From: Marinobacter fonticola
Lineage (GTDB): Bacteria > Pseudomonadota > Gammaproteobacteria > Pseudomonadales > Oleiphilaceae
Direction of reading: 5' to 3'
Assembly: GCF_008122265.1 (NCBI RefSeq)
Contig: NZ_CP043042.1
Location: 1,488,001-1,552,000 of the forward strand
DNA: 64,000 bases
A program made the position numbers and the translations under genes. Below, piece after piece: positions 20,144 through 28,304 of the stretch; the first letter of the stretch is position 1; each line of letters opens with the position of its first letter. The notes beneath the pieces were generated by a model that saw only the letters and a list, made by a program, of their open reading frames with translations, made no database searches and was not told the origin of the DNA.

Positions 20144-20860
20144 ATGACAGCAGTAACCCATTCCGTACTTGTCGTGGATGACGATGAAGACATCTGCGAG
20201 TTGCTTCAAACCTTCCTGGGACAGGCAGGCTACCACGTTCGTACCGCGCCGGATGGCGACGGCATGCGTGCGGCGATGGATGAATGCCTGCCGGATGTGC
20301 TGATCCTGGACATTATGCTACCAGGCGATGACGGCTTTTCTTTGTGTCGCTGGGTGCGCGATCATTTCGCCTTGCCAATCATTATGCTGACCGCAAGTTC
20401 CGACGAGGCCGACAAGGTTATCGGGCTTGAGCTCGGTGCCGATGACTATATCGCGAAGCCTTTCAGCGCTCGTGAGTTGCAGGCGCGGATCAAGGCGCTG
20501 TTGCGCCGGTCCCAGCTAAGCCAGCAGGGTTTCCGGCGTTACGTACGTTTCGGTCAATGGCGCCTGGATTGCCAGAATCACGAACTCAACGCTCAGGACG
20601 GCAATCGCGTCGCGCTTTCCGGCGCCGATTTCGCATTACTCAAGCTGTTTATCGACCATGCCAACACGATCCTGGACCGGGATACTATCGCCGGAGTGAC
20701 CCGGGGGCGGGAATCGGATCCGATGGATCGCGTCGTCGATGTGGCTGTAAGCCGCTTGCGACAGCGTCTAGGCGATCAAGGGCGCCAACCGAGGCTGATT
20801 CGTACGGTGCGTGGGGCCGGGTACATGCTGACGGCAACGATCAGCTATGAAAACGAGTAG
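20144..20860 (+). CDS. gltR: OmpR-family response regulator, GltR-like
   Basis: 238-aa regulator: receiver domain with VVDDDED and phospho-acceptor Asp56 (LDIMLPGDDG), conserved Thr and Lys (MLTASS, AKPFSARE), and an OmpR/PhoB winged helix (about 135-235; GADFALLKLF, RVVDVAVSRLRQRLGDQ, RTVRGAGYML). It overlaps the kinase gene by 14 bp. The order regulator-kinase-sugar ABC genes matches gltR-gtrS-gts of pseudomonads, where the pair activates glucose uptake. The symbol rests on that synteny. Confidence 0.85.
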   Translation: MTAVTHSVLVVDDDEDICELLQTFLGQAGYHVRTAPDGDGMRAAMDECLPDVLILDIMLPGDDGFSLCRWVRDHFALPIIMLTASSDEADKVIGLELGADDYIAKPFSARELQARIKALLRRSQLSQQGFRRYVRFGQWRLDCQNHELNAQDGNRVALSGADFALLKLFIDHANTILDRDTIAGVTRGRESDPMDRVVDVAVSRLRQRLGDQGRQPRLIRTVRGAGYMLTATISYENE

Positions 20861-22310
20861 ATGGCGGCCGCTGGCCAGTCGACTCTATCCGCGCTCCCTG
20901 TTGACGCGGATGCTGTTGCTGACCCTGCTCGCAGTGGTTTTGGCGCAGGGGATTTCCAGCGCCTTTTGGTACACCACTTTTCGCGCGCAGGACAATGAGG
21001 GATTGCTCAACAGCAGCCGCAATCTTGCTTATTCTGCCGCCGCCACTGTCCGCTTTTTCAAATCACTGCCTTTGGAATACCGGCACATCGTATTGGATCA
21101 GCTGCGCAATATGGGCGGCACCCGCTTTTTCGTTTCCCTGAACGAGCATGAGATCGCTCTAAAAGCCCTGCCTGATTCGGATCGTAAGCTAATGGTTGTC
21201 GATGCCGTTAGTCAGGTGCTCAGGGAACGTTTGGGTGGCGATTTTCCTATCCGGGTGGAGTTTGTTGCGCCAGAAAACGTGCGGATACTCAACAGTCAAA
21301 TGAGGCTGGCGGACCTGCCGCCATCTTGGGCCAACTACGCCTTGAACCTGGAGCCGGTCCATCCGCCGGTTTTGGTCACCCAGATCGAGATCGCTGTGGA
21401 CGAATGGCTGTACCTGGCGACGCCGTTGCCGGCGCCGTATGTCTCGCTGGAAGACAGCGGGCTGCCCAAGCAGCAGATTTTCTTTATCGTCTTGATGAGT
21501 GTCTTTCTACTGTCGTTTATTGCGATTCTGGTGCGCTGGCAGACGCGCCCCCTGCGCCGGTTGGCCCGGGCCGCACGGGAAATGCCGTTCGACGACGACC
21601 GGCCGCCGTTGGCAGAGCGGGGCAGTAGCGAGCTTAGGGACGTGACGCGCGCGTTCAATACGTTGCGCGAACGTATACAGCGTTACTTGAAGGACCGGGA
21701 ACAACTATTCACGTCGGTTTCTCACGACCTCAAAACCCCGATTACCCGGTTACGGCTGCGCAGTGAATTGCTGGATGACGACCTGCTGCGAACCAAGTTC
21801 GAAAAGGATCTGCAGGAGCTGGATCTGCTGGTTAAGAGCGCTCTGCAGTCGGTGAAGGACAACGATATCTACGAGAATATGGAGTCGGTCGACGTGCATG
21901 CATTGATCGATCAGGTCACGGAACCGGCGGCGAAAACGCCGGGGAAAGTGACGCTGGTGGGGCGTGCCCGTCGGCCTTATCGCTGCAAGCCACTGGCCTT
22001 GCGGCGCTGCATCGGCAATCTGTTTGATAACGCGCTGAAGTACGGCGAGCGGGTCACCATCCGTATTGAGGATTCCCGCGAGACGCTGGCGTTACATTTT
22101 GAAGATGAAGGGCCAGGCCTGGCGCCAAAAGAACTCAAGAAGATTTTCGAACCTTACTACCGTGCGTCGCCGAATACACCGGGCGACGGCCTTGGGTTGG
22201 GCATTGCCCGCACCATCGCCCACGCTCACGGCGGCGACGTCGAGGCGTCCAATCGCGAGGAACGCGGGTTGCGTCTATCGCTCATACTGCCTCGAGATCC
22301 AGTCCAATAG
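20847..22310 (+). CDS. gtrS: Sensor histidine kinase, GtrS-like
   Basis: 487-aa inner-membrane kinase. Membrane helices at about 18-42 and 210-232 flank a periplasmic sensor domain of about 165 residues, followed by HAMP, a dimerisation helix with SVSHDLKTPITRLR (His293) and an ATP-binding domain (NLFDNALKYG, DEGPGLAP, GDGLGLGIA). Its partner is the overlapping response regulator. In pseudomonads GtrS senses 2-ketogluconate or 6-phosphogluconate; whether the same ligand applies here is inference. The stop codon is the first TAG of the direct-repeat region in front of gtsA. Confidence 0.87.
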   Translation: MKTSRWRPLASRLYPRSLLTRMLLLTLLAVVLAQGISSAFWYTTFRAQDNEGLLNSSRNLAYSAAATVRFFKSLPLEYRHIVLDQLRNMGGTRFFVSLNEHEIALKALPDSDRKLMVVDAVSQVLRERLGGDFPIRVEFVAPENVRILNSQMRLADLPPSWANYALNLEPVHPPVLVTQIEIAVDEWLYLATPLPAPYVSLEDSGLPKQQIFFIVLMSVFLLSFIAILVRWQTRPLRRLARAAREMPFDDDRPPLAERGSSELRDVTRAFNTLRERIQRYLKDREQLFTSVSHDLKTPITRLRLRSELLDDDLLRTKFEKDLQELDLLVKSALQSVKDNDIYENMESVDVHALIDQVTEPAAKTPGKVTLVGRARRPYRCKPLALRRCIGNLFDNALKYGERVTIRIEDSRETLALHFEDEGPGLAPKELKKIFEPYYRASPNTPGDGLGLGIARTIAHAHGGDVEASNREERGLRLSLILPRDPVQ

Positions 22311-22424
22311 CACTCGCCATTAGCACTCTCCAGTAGCACTCGCCATTAGCACTAGTCAAATAGCACTACTCCAATGGTACCCTCCAAATATAGTACTTCT
22401 AGTACCCTCCAAATATAGTACTTC
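22308..22424 (+). repeat. Two families of direct repeats upstream of gtsA
   Basis: First family: a 20-bp unit starting TAGCACTCGCCAT at 22308-22327 and again at 22334-22353 (26-bp spacing), plus a single TAGCACT at 22361. Second family: a 23-bp unit starting GTACCCTCCAAATATAG at 22377-22399 and again at 22402-22424 (25-bp spacing). Spacings of 25-26 bp are close to 2.5 helical turns. These may be operator sites for the adjacent regulator or replication-slippage duplications. Confidence 0.85.
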
Positions 22425-22561
22425 GAACGCTTTTGTATCCTCCTTGATACATTGACCTTGCACTTTGATACTTCAGTCGAAGCGTGCTTGCCATAGACTC
22501 ATCTGACGTCGTATTCGACGTAAAAAATGCTCAGTCCCAAAACAACAACAAGGTGCCAATT

Positions 22562-23812
22562 ATGAAATCGATCAGGAATTTCCTGGCCGCTGCCGGCCTA
22601 AGCGTTGTACTGACGCCTGCCTATGCCGGTCAGGTTGAAGTATTGCATTGGTGGACCTCCGGTGGCGAAGCGAAGGCCATGGGCGTCCTCAAGGAAATGA
22701 TGGAAGAGCAGGGCCATACCTGGAAAGATTTCGCAGTGGCCGGTGGTGGCGGCGAGGCGGCAATGACCGTGCTCAAGACCCGCGCCGTATCCGGCAACCC
22801 TCCCGCAGCTGCTCAAATTAAGGGCCTGGATATCCAGGAATGGGCCAAGCTCGGTTTCCTGACCAGCCTCGATGATGTCGCAGAGGACGCCAAGTGGGAC
22901 GAGGCGCTCCCGCCCGTCGTCGCAAAAACCAGCAAGTACGAAGGTGATTACGTCTCCGTGCCGATCAACGTTCACCGGGTAAATTGGCTTTGGGCCAATC
23001 CTGACGTCTTCGAGAAGGCGGGCGTCGACGTTCCGCAGACGCTGGACGAATTTTTCACCGCGGCCGATAAGCTGAAGAAGGCCGATGTCATTCCGCTGGC
23101 TCATGGTGGCCAAGCCTGGCAGGACGCTACCGTATTTGAAGCCATTGCCCTGGCGGTCTTGGGCCCCAAGGATTTTTCAGCCGCTTTCGTCGACCACGAT
23201 ATGGACGTGCTGTCCGGCTCGAAAATGGTTGAGGCGTTGACCAAGTTTCACCGCATCCGTGATTACATCGACCCCAACTCAGTTGGACGTGACTGGAACG
23301 TGGCCACCAAGATGGTCATCAACGGTGACGCCGCGATGCAGATCATGGGTGACTGGGCCAAAGGCGAATTCACCGCTGCCGGTATGGTCGCAGGTGAGGA
23401 CTATCTTTGTGTCCCCGCACCGGGCACTGAAGGCTCCTTTACTTTCAACATCGATTCACTGGCGATGTTCAAGCTGAACGACGAAGAAGACGAGAAAGCG
23501 CAGAAGGATCTTGCCCGCACAATCCTGGAGCCGGAATTCCAGACCGTCTTCAATAAAGCTAAAGGCTCTATTCCCGTTCGTACGGACATGGATATATCCG
23601 GCTTCGACAGCTGTGCGCAAGCCGCTATGGAATCCTTCAAAACCACCTCTGATAACGGACAGTTGATCCCGAGTCTCGCCCATGGCATGGCAACGACCAG
23701 TGCGGTTCAAGGCCAGGTCTTCGATGTCATCACAAATTTCTTCAACACCCCGGATGCCGATCCCAAAACTACGGCTGAGCGCTTCGCCTCCGCGGTACAG
23801 TCGGCTCTGTAA
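22562..23812 (+). CDS. gtsA: Sugar ABC transporter periplasmic binding protein
   Basis: 416-aa family 1 solute-binding protein for glucose or a related sugar. The signal peptide ends ...TPAYA before [15 protein letters not shown], the typical start of the mature protein. ATG 22562 has AAGGTG seven bases upstream; the frame stays open to 22484, but starting there would bury the signal peptide. It is the first gene of gtsABCD behind the GltR/GtrS-like pair. A strong stem-loop separates it from the permease genes. Substrate is inferred from synteny. Confidence 0.9.
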   Translation: MKSIRNFLAAAGLSVVLTPAYAGQVEVLHWWTSGGEAKAMGVLKEMMEEQGHTWKDFAVAGGGGEAAMTVLKTRAVSGNPPAAAQIKGLDIQEWAKLGFLTSLDDVAEDAKWDEALPPVVAKTSKYEGDYVSVPINVHRVNWLWANPDVFEKAGVDVPQTLDEFFTAADKLKKADVIPLAHGGQAWQDATVFEAIALAVLGPKDFSAAFVDHDMDVLSGSKMVEALTKFHRIRDYIDPNSVGRDWNVATKMVINGDAAMQIMGDWAKGEFTAAGMVAGEDYLCVPAPGTEGSFTFNIDSLAMFKLNDEEDEKAQKDLARTILEPEFQTVFNKAKGSIPVRTDMDISGFDSCAQAAMESFKTTSDNGQLIPSLAHGMATTSAVQGQVFDVITNFFNTPDADPKTTAERFASAVQSAL

Positions 23813-23882
23813 TCCAGTCTGTCTTCCCGGTTCGAACCACGATCTCGCAGTCTGTGGGAGTGCGGACCGGGAACTTTCCAGA

Positions 23883-23908
23883 AAGGGTGGAGCTAAGGCT
23901 CCACCTTC
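23883..23908 (+). promoter_or_regulatory. Stem-loop between gtsA and gtsB
   Basis: GGTGGAGC (23886-23893), loop TAAG, GCTCCACC (23898-23905), with weaker pairing extending the base. No T tract follows, so it is more likely an mRNA-stabilising or partial-stop structure that favours the binding protein over the membrane subunits. Confidence 0.6.
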
Positions 23909-23938
23909 TGACCGATAACGGTTGAGGAGTTTCTAGAG

Positions 23939-24868
23939 ATGGCTCAGCTCGGTGCGGTGTCCCAGTCGACACCCCGGCATTCCCGTGTCCGTCTTACCCA
24001 GCGACTGCAACACTGGCTTCCCAAGTTGGCGCTCGCGCCCACCGGAGTCATGGCGCTGGTCGGCATCTACGGATTTATGATTTGGACCGGTATCCTGTCG
24101 TTTACCGGATCCACCTTTCTGCCCAGCTACGAGTTCGTCGGCTTCGATCAGTACGCGCGGCTGCTCGGCAACGATCGCTGGCTTACGGCGTGTACCAACC
24201 TGGCGATATTCGGTGGTCTGTTTATCACGCTCTGCCTTGTCATAGGTTGCTTTCTCGCCGTTCTACTGGATCAGCGTATCCGCAACGAAGGCGTCATTCG
24301 CACGATTTACCTGTATCCGCTGGCCTTGTCGATGATCGTGACAGGGGCCGTCTGGCAGTGGATTCTTAATCCCAGCCTGGGATTGGAAAAGCTTATGCAT
24401 GATTGGGGCTGGACCAGCTTTCAATTCGATTGGCTGACCGACCCGGAGATGGTGATCTACACCATTGTCATTGCGGCCGTTTGGCAGGCTTCCGGTTTTG
24501 TCATGGCGCTGTTCCTGGCCGGGTTGCGAGGGATCGATCCTGCGATTATCAATGCGGCCCGTGTCGACGGCGCCGGTATGCCGCGCATTTACCTGCGCAT
24601 CGTATTACCGGCCATGCGTCCCGTGTTTTTCAGTTCGGTCATGGTTTTGGCGCACATTGCCATCAAGAGCTTCGATCTGGTCACGGCGATGACCGCGGGC
24701 GGCCCGGGTTACGCGTCGGATCTGCCGGCCTTGTTCATGTATTCCTTTACCTTCACGCGCGGCCAGATGGGCCTGGGCGCGGCGAGCTCCATTCTGATGC
24801 TGGGCATGTTGCTGGCGATCCTAGTGCCTTACCTGTATTCCGAACTGAGAGGACAGCGCAATGGCTAG
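23939..24868 (+). CDS. gtsB: Sugar ABC transporter permease 1
   Basis: 309-aa MalF-type inner-membrane subunit with six predicted helices. The coupling-helix EAA motif region is IDPAIINAARVDGAGMPRIY followed by LRIVLPAMRPVF. GAGGAG upstream supports the ATG. It overlaps gtsC by 8 bp and forms the translocation channel with it. Confidence 0.9.
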   Translation: MAQLGAVSQSTPRHSRVRLTQRLQHWLPKLALAPTGVMALVGIYGFMIWTGILSFTGSTFLPSYEFVGFDQYARLLGNDRWLTACTNLAIFGGLFITLCLVIGCFLAVLLDQRIRNEGVIRTIYLYPLALSMIVTGAVWQWILNPSLGLEKLMHDWGWTSFQFDWLTDPEMVIYTIVIAAVWQASGFVMALFLAGLRGIDPAIINAARVDGAGMPRIYLRIVLPAMRPVFFSSVMVLAHIAIKSFDLVTAMTAGGPGYASDLPALFMYSFTFTRGQMGLGAASSILMLGMLLAILVPYLYSELRGQRNG

Positions 24869-25730
24869 CTACGCCCGTAAATCCCTGACGCCAAGTCGCG
24901 TTCTGATCTATGCGATCTTGCTGCTGGCCTGCTTGGCCTATCTGATTCCCGTGTTCATCATGTTGATTACCAGCTTCAAGACCACGGGCGATATCCGCAC
25001 GGGCAACCTCATCAGTATGCCGGAGGCCTGGTCTCTGGACGCCTGGATCAAAGCCTGGTCCAGCGCATGCACCGGCGTGCAGTGCGAGGGCGTCAGCGGT
25101 TACTTCTGGAATTCCATCCAAATGGCGGTGCCAGCGGTACTCATTTCCACGGGGCTGGGGGCGATCAACGGTTACGTGTTATCGAAGTGGCGCTTCCGCG
25201 GGTCTGACATTTTCTTCAGCCTGCTGCTGTTCGGCTGCTTCCTGCCGTTCCAGGTTATCCTGCTGCCGATGGCGGCCACACTGGGCAAACTGGGTCTGGC
25301 CAATACGACGACGGGGCTGGTGCTGGTCCACGTGGTCTACGGCGTCGCCTTTACCACGTTGTTCTTCCGCAACTTTTATGTGGGCGTACCCGACGCGCTG
25401 ATCAAGGCCGCGCGGCTGGATGGCGCCGGATTCGTCACGATTTTCGTCCGTATCCTGATGCCGATGTCGACGCCGATCTTCATGGTGTGCGTGATCTGGC
25501 AGTTCACTCAGATCTGGAACGACTTCCTGTTTGGTGTGGTATACGCCAGCGGCGATAGCCAGCCGATTACGGTTGGGTTGAACAACCTGGTCAACACCAG
25601 TACCGGGGTCAAGGAATACAACGTCGATATGGCCGCGGCCATGATTGCGGCGCTTCCAACGCTGGTGGTCTACATCGTGGCGGGCAAGTATTTCATTCGC
25701 GGGCTTACGTCCGGCGCTGTAAAAGGTTAG
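24861..25730 (+). CDS. gtsC: Sugar ABC transporter permease 2
   Basis: 289-aa MalG-type permease with six predicted helices and the EAA-loop motif PDALIKAARLDGAGFVTIF followed by VRILMPMS. The start overlaps the end of gtsB (translational coupling) and gtsD follows after 10 bp. It pairs with GtsB and docks on the GtsD ATPase. Confidence 0.9.
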   Translation: MASYARKSLTPSRVLIYAILLLACLAYLIPVFIMLITSFKTTGDIRTGNLISMPEAWSLDAWIKAWSSACTGVQCEGVSGYFWNSIQMAVPAVLISTGLGAINGYVLSKWRFRGSDIFFSLLLFGCFLPFQVILLPMAATLGKLGLANTTTGLVLVHVVYGVAFTTLFFRNFYVGVPDALIKAARLDGAGFVTIFVRILMPMSTPIFMVCVIWQFTQIWNDFLFGVVYASGDSQPITVGLNNLVNTSTGVKEYNVDMAAAMIAALPTLVVYIVAGKYFIRGLTSGAVKG

Positions 25731-25740
25731 AGGTCCTACA

Positions 25741-26856
25741 ATGGCACAATTACAACTCAAGGGTATCCGCAAAACCTACGGCAAATCCGTTCAGGAAACC
25801 CTGAAAGGTATTGATATTCATATCGAATCCGGCGAATTCCTGATTCTCGTCGGACCCTCCGGTTGTGGCAAGTCGACGTTGATGAACACCATAGCCGGTC
25901 TGGAAAGCGTGACCGAGGGCAATATCCTCATCGACGGCCAAGACGTGACTTACGCCGAGCCCAAAGACCGCGATATCGCCATGGTGTTCCAGTCCTATGC
26001 GTTGTATCCCACTATGAGCGTGCGAGAGAACATCGCCTTCGGCCTGAAGATCCGGCGTATGCCAAAGGACGAGATCGACACGGAAGTTCAGCGAGTCGCC
26101 AAGTTGCTGCAGATCGAACCGCTGCTGGAGCGCAAGCCGTCGCAGCTTTCCGGCGGCCAACAGCAACGTGTGGCCATGGGGCGGGCGCTGGCGCGGAGGC
26201 CTAAGATCTACCTGTTCGACGAGCCTCTTTCCAACTTGGATGCCAAGCTCAGGGTTGAGATGCGCACGGAAATCAAGCGCCTGCATCAGCGCTTGGGAAC
26301 GACGATCGTCTATGTGACTCACGATCAGATCGAGGCCATGACCCTGGCTGACCGTATTGCGGTGATCAAGGATGGTGAGCTGCTGCAATTAGGCACGCCG
26401 AAGGAGATTTACGAGCGCCCGGCGACGCGGTATGTGGCGAGCTTTATCGGTTCCCCGGCCATGAGCTTTATTCCGCTGAAAGTGGAGGGCGAGCCGGAAA
26501 CCCCGCGTGCCCGACTGCTCAGTGCCGACGGCGACGAGACGTTTGTTCCGTTGCCGAAAAAGTTGGCGGCCTATAGCGGCAAGGAGATTCATCTGGGTAT
26601 CCGTCCGGAGCACATTACCCAGCCTTTGGTTCATAAGGAAGGGCAACCCGCCATTGCTTCCGGCAAGTTCCGCATTGAGGTCACCGAGCCTACGGGGCCG
26701 GATGTCATTGCGTTGACCCGGATCAACGACACGGAGGTTCATTGCCGCCTGGATCCGGATCACACCGTCGAGCCGGGGCAACCTGCGGAGCTCATGGTGG
26801 ATCTCAGCCGTGCCATTTATTTCGAGTCTGGCCAGGAAGCCCGGATAGATATTTGA
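25741..26856 (+). CDS. gtsD: Sugar ABC transporter ATP-binding protein
   Basis: 371-aa MalK/UgpC-type ATPase: Walker A GPSGCGKST at 38-46, Q-loop (VFQSYALYPTMSV), signature LSGGQQQR, Walker B IYLFDEPLSNLD, His-loop VTHDQIEAM, then a C-terminal TOBE-type regulatory domain (about 235-371). It powers GtsBC. Such ATPases can serve several sugar transporters. No oprB-like porin gene follows, unlike the pseudomonad cluster. Confidence 0.92.
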   Translation: MAQLQLKGIRKTYGKSVQETLKGIDIHIESGEFLILVGPSGCGKSTLMNTIAGLESVTEGNILIDGQDVTYAEPKDRDIAMVFQSYALYPTMSVRENIAFGLKIRRMPKDEIDTEVQRVAKLLQIEPLLERKPSQLSGGQQQRVAMGRALARRPKIYLFDEPLSNLDAKLRVEMRTEIKRLHQRLGTTIVYVTHDQIEAMTLADRIAVIKDGELLQLGTPKEIYERPATRYVASFIGSPAMSFIPLKVEGEPETPRARLLSADGDETFVPLPKKLAAYSGKEIHLGIRPEHITQPLVHKEGQPAIASGKFRIEVTEPTGPDVIALTRINDTEVHCRLDPDHTVEPGQPAELMVDLSRAIYFESGQEARIDI

Positions 26857-26884
26857 TTTCATTAGCAAATGTAATCTTTGGCCG

Positions 26885-26912
26885 GTGATCCTTTAACACG
26901 TTGTAGGATCAC
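26885..26912 (+). terminator. Hairpin downstream of gtsD (weak terminator)
   Basis: GTGATCCT (26885-26892) pairs with AGGATCAC (26905-26912) across a 12-base loop. No T run follows, so termination would be weak or factor-dependent. It marks the boundary between the gts operon and the ATP-grasp pair. Confidence 0.35.
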
Positions 26913-27029
26913 GGGCTTGAGGTTATTTCGGTGTACCGGGAGAACCGCCCGCAGATAGGTGTATTTTTTATCCACTCCCCATTCGTGTACGGTAGTAATA
27001 GAACCGGTGTTCGACAAGGAGGGCGTTCG

Positions 27030-28271
27030 ATGTCATCAGATACTCAGCAATCTTATAATCCTGAAAAGGGTTATGTCGCTTTACTCGGCTGGAGTCTTAA
27101 CGCGGTTGAAGCGGTCGATAAGTTTGACCGGCGTTATGTAGTCGTTGCCCCGGACTGGGCAGAGAGCTACTGCGAAGAACACAATATTCCCTATATCCCC
27201 TGGAATTTTGAGCGCCTCAACGATCGCTCCATGGAGATTGCCCAAACGTTGAAAGACAAGGGCGTCGATGTGGCGATTCCGTTGTTCGAGGAAACGGTGG
27301 AATGGGCGGGCGCCATCAATGCAGTGCTGATGGATAAGCCGCGTCTGTTCGGTCAGGCGATGCTTCTGCGCGATAAGGCCCTGATGAAGCGCCGCGCGCA
27401 GCTCGGTGGCATTCGCGTGGGTATTTTCGAAGAGGCCCATGATCGAGAAGATGTCATCCGTTTCCTCAAGCGAGTGAACCAGACGCTGCTTAAGCTGGAT
27501 GGCGACCCCAACGATCCTATCCACCTTAAGGCGTTCGACAAGGCCGGCTGTCTCGGGCACCGGGTCATTCGTACCCCGGACGAGGTGGACACGATTCCGG
27601 ATGAAGAATTCCCGGTATTGATGGAATCCCACCTGGATGGCTGGGAGTTTGCGGTGGAGGCCTGGATCCACAATGGCAAGATCCGCTTCCTCAACATCTC
27701 CGAGTACGTGACTCTCGGTTATTCTGTCTTTGTGCCAGCCTCCCCCGAACTCGAGAAGTACCGGGATCTGATCAGGAAGCAGATTGAGAAACTGATCAAG
27801 ACGTTCGATATCGATTTCGGCTTCGTGCATCCGGAGTACTTCGTCACCAAGGACGACGAGATGTACTTTGGTGAGGTTGCCTATCGGCCGCCGGGCTTCA
27901 AGGTATTCGAGCTGCTGGAACGGGTCTACGGTTTCAACGCCTATCAGGCGATGGTTTTAACGTTCGACCCCAAATCCACCGAGGAAGAAGTGGAGGCATT
28001 TTTCCCCCGCGAGGTGGTCGATGCCAAGTGTTACGCTGGCTGCTTCGGCGTTTATCCACGCCGGCGCGTGGTCAGCCATCTAGAGATTCCCGAGGAGACA
28101 GAAGAGCACGAGTACTATGAGTCGAACGACCTGGCCCCACCGCTCCAGGATACCGTAACCAAACGAACGGCATTCGGTACCCATTGGGGACTGCTGTATT
28201 TCAAAGGCGATGATCCTCATCGTCTGAGAGATTTGCTGAAACACCAGGAAGAGCTCGACTTTTACGTGTAG
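27030..28271 (+). CDS. ATP-grasp ligase of an uncharacterised two-gene unit
   Basis: 413-aa cytoplasmic protein with a carbamoyl-phosphate-synthase/biotin-carboxylase-like ATP-grasp fold. Visible: an N-terminal pre-ATP-grasp domain (GWSLNAVEAVDKFDRRYVVV), the ATP-lysine region (MLLRDKALMKRRA), a loop AGCLGHRVIRTPDEV, the hinge VLMESHLDGWEFAVEAWI, and the Mg-binding GEVAYRPPGFKV, where the usual E-x-N-x-R is E-V-A-Y-R. Such enzymes activate a carboxylate as acyl phosphate and join it to an amine; substrate unknown. ATG 27030 has AAGGAGGG seven bases upstream; the longer open frame from 26931 lacks a ribosome site. It lies 33 bp before the papain-like gene, a likely co-transcribed partner. Confidence 0.85.
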   Translation: MSSDTQQSYNPEKGYVALLGWSLNAVEAVDKFDRRYVVVAPDWAESYCEEHNIPYIPWNFERLNDRSMEIAQTLKDKGVDVAIPLFEETVEWAGAINAVLMDKPRLFGQAMLLRDKALMKRRAQLGGIRVGIFEEAHDREDVIRFLKRVNQTLLKLDGDPNDPIHLKAFDKAGCLGHRVIRTPDEVDTIPDEEFPVLMESHLDGWEFAVEAWIHNGKIRFLNISEYVTLGYSVFVPASPELEKYRDLIRKQIEKLIKTFDIDFGFVHPEYFVTKDDEMYFGEVAYRPPGFKVFELLERVYGFNAYQAMVLTFDPKSTEEEVEAFFPREVVDAKCYAGCFGVYPRRRVVSHLEIPEETEEHEYYESNDLAPPLQDTVTKRTAFGTHWGLLYFKGDDPHRLRDLLKHQEELDFYV

Positions 28272-28304
28272 TCTGGCTGCTATCGACGATAGCGAGGATG
28301 TCGC

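Noticed and set aside
22308..22424. CRISPR array
   Set aside because: Only two copies each of two unrelated short units with 2-6 bp between copies; no spacers of 30 bp and no cas genes.
26931..27029. N-terminal extension of the ATP-grasp protein
   Set aside because: The frame is open but lacks a ribosome site, while ATG 27030 has a near-perfect AAGGAGGG at good spacing.
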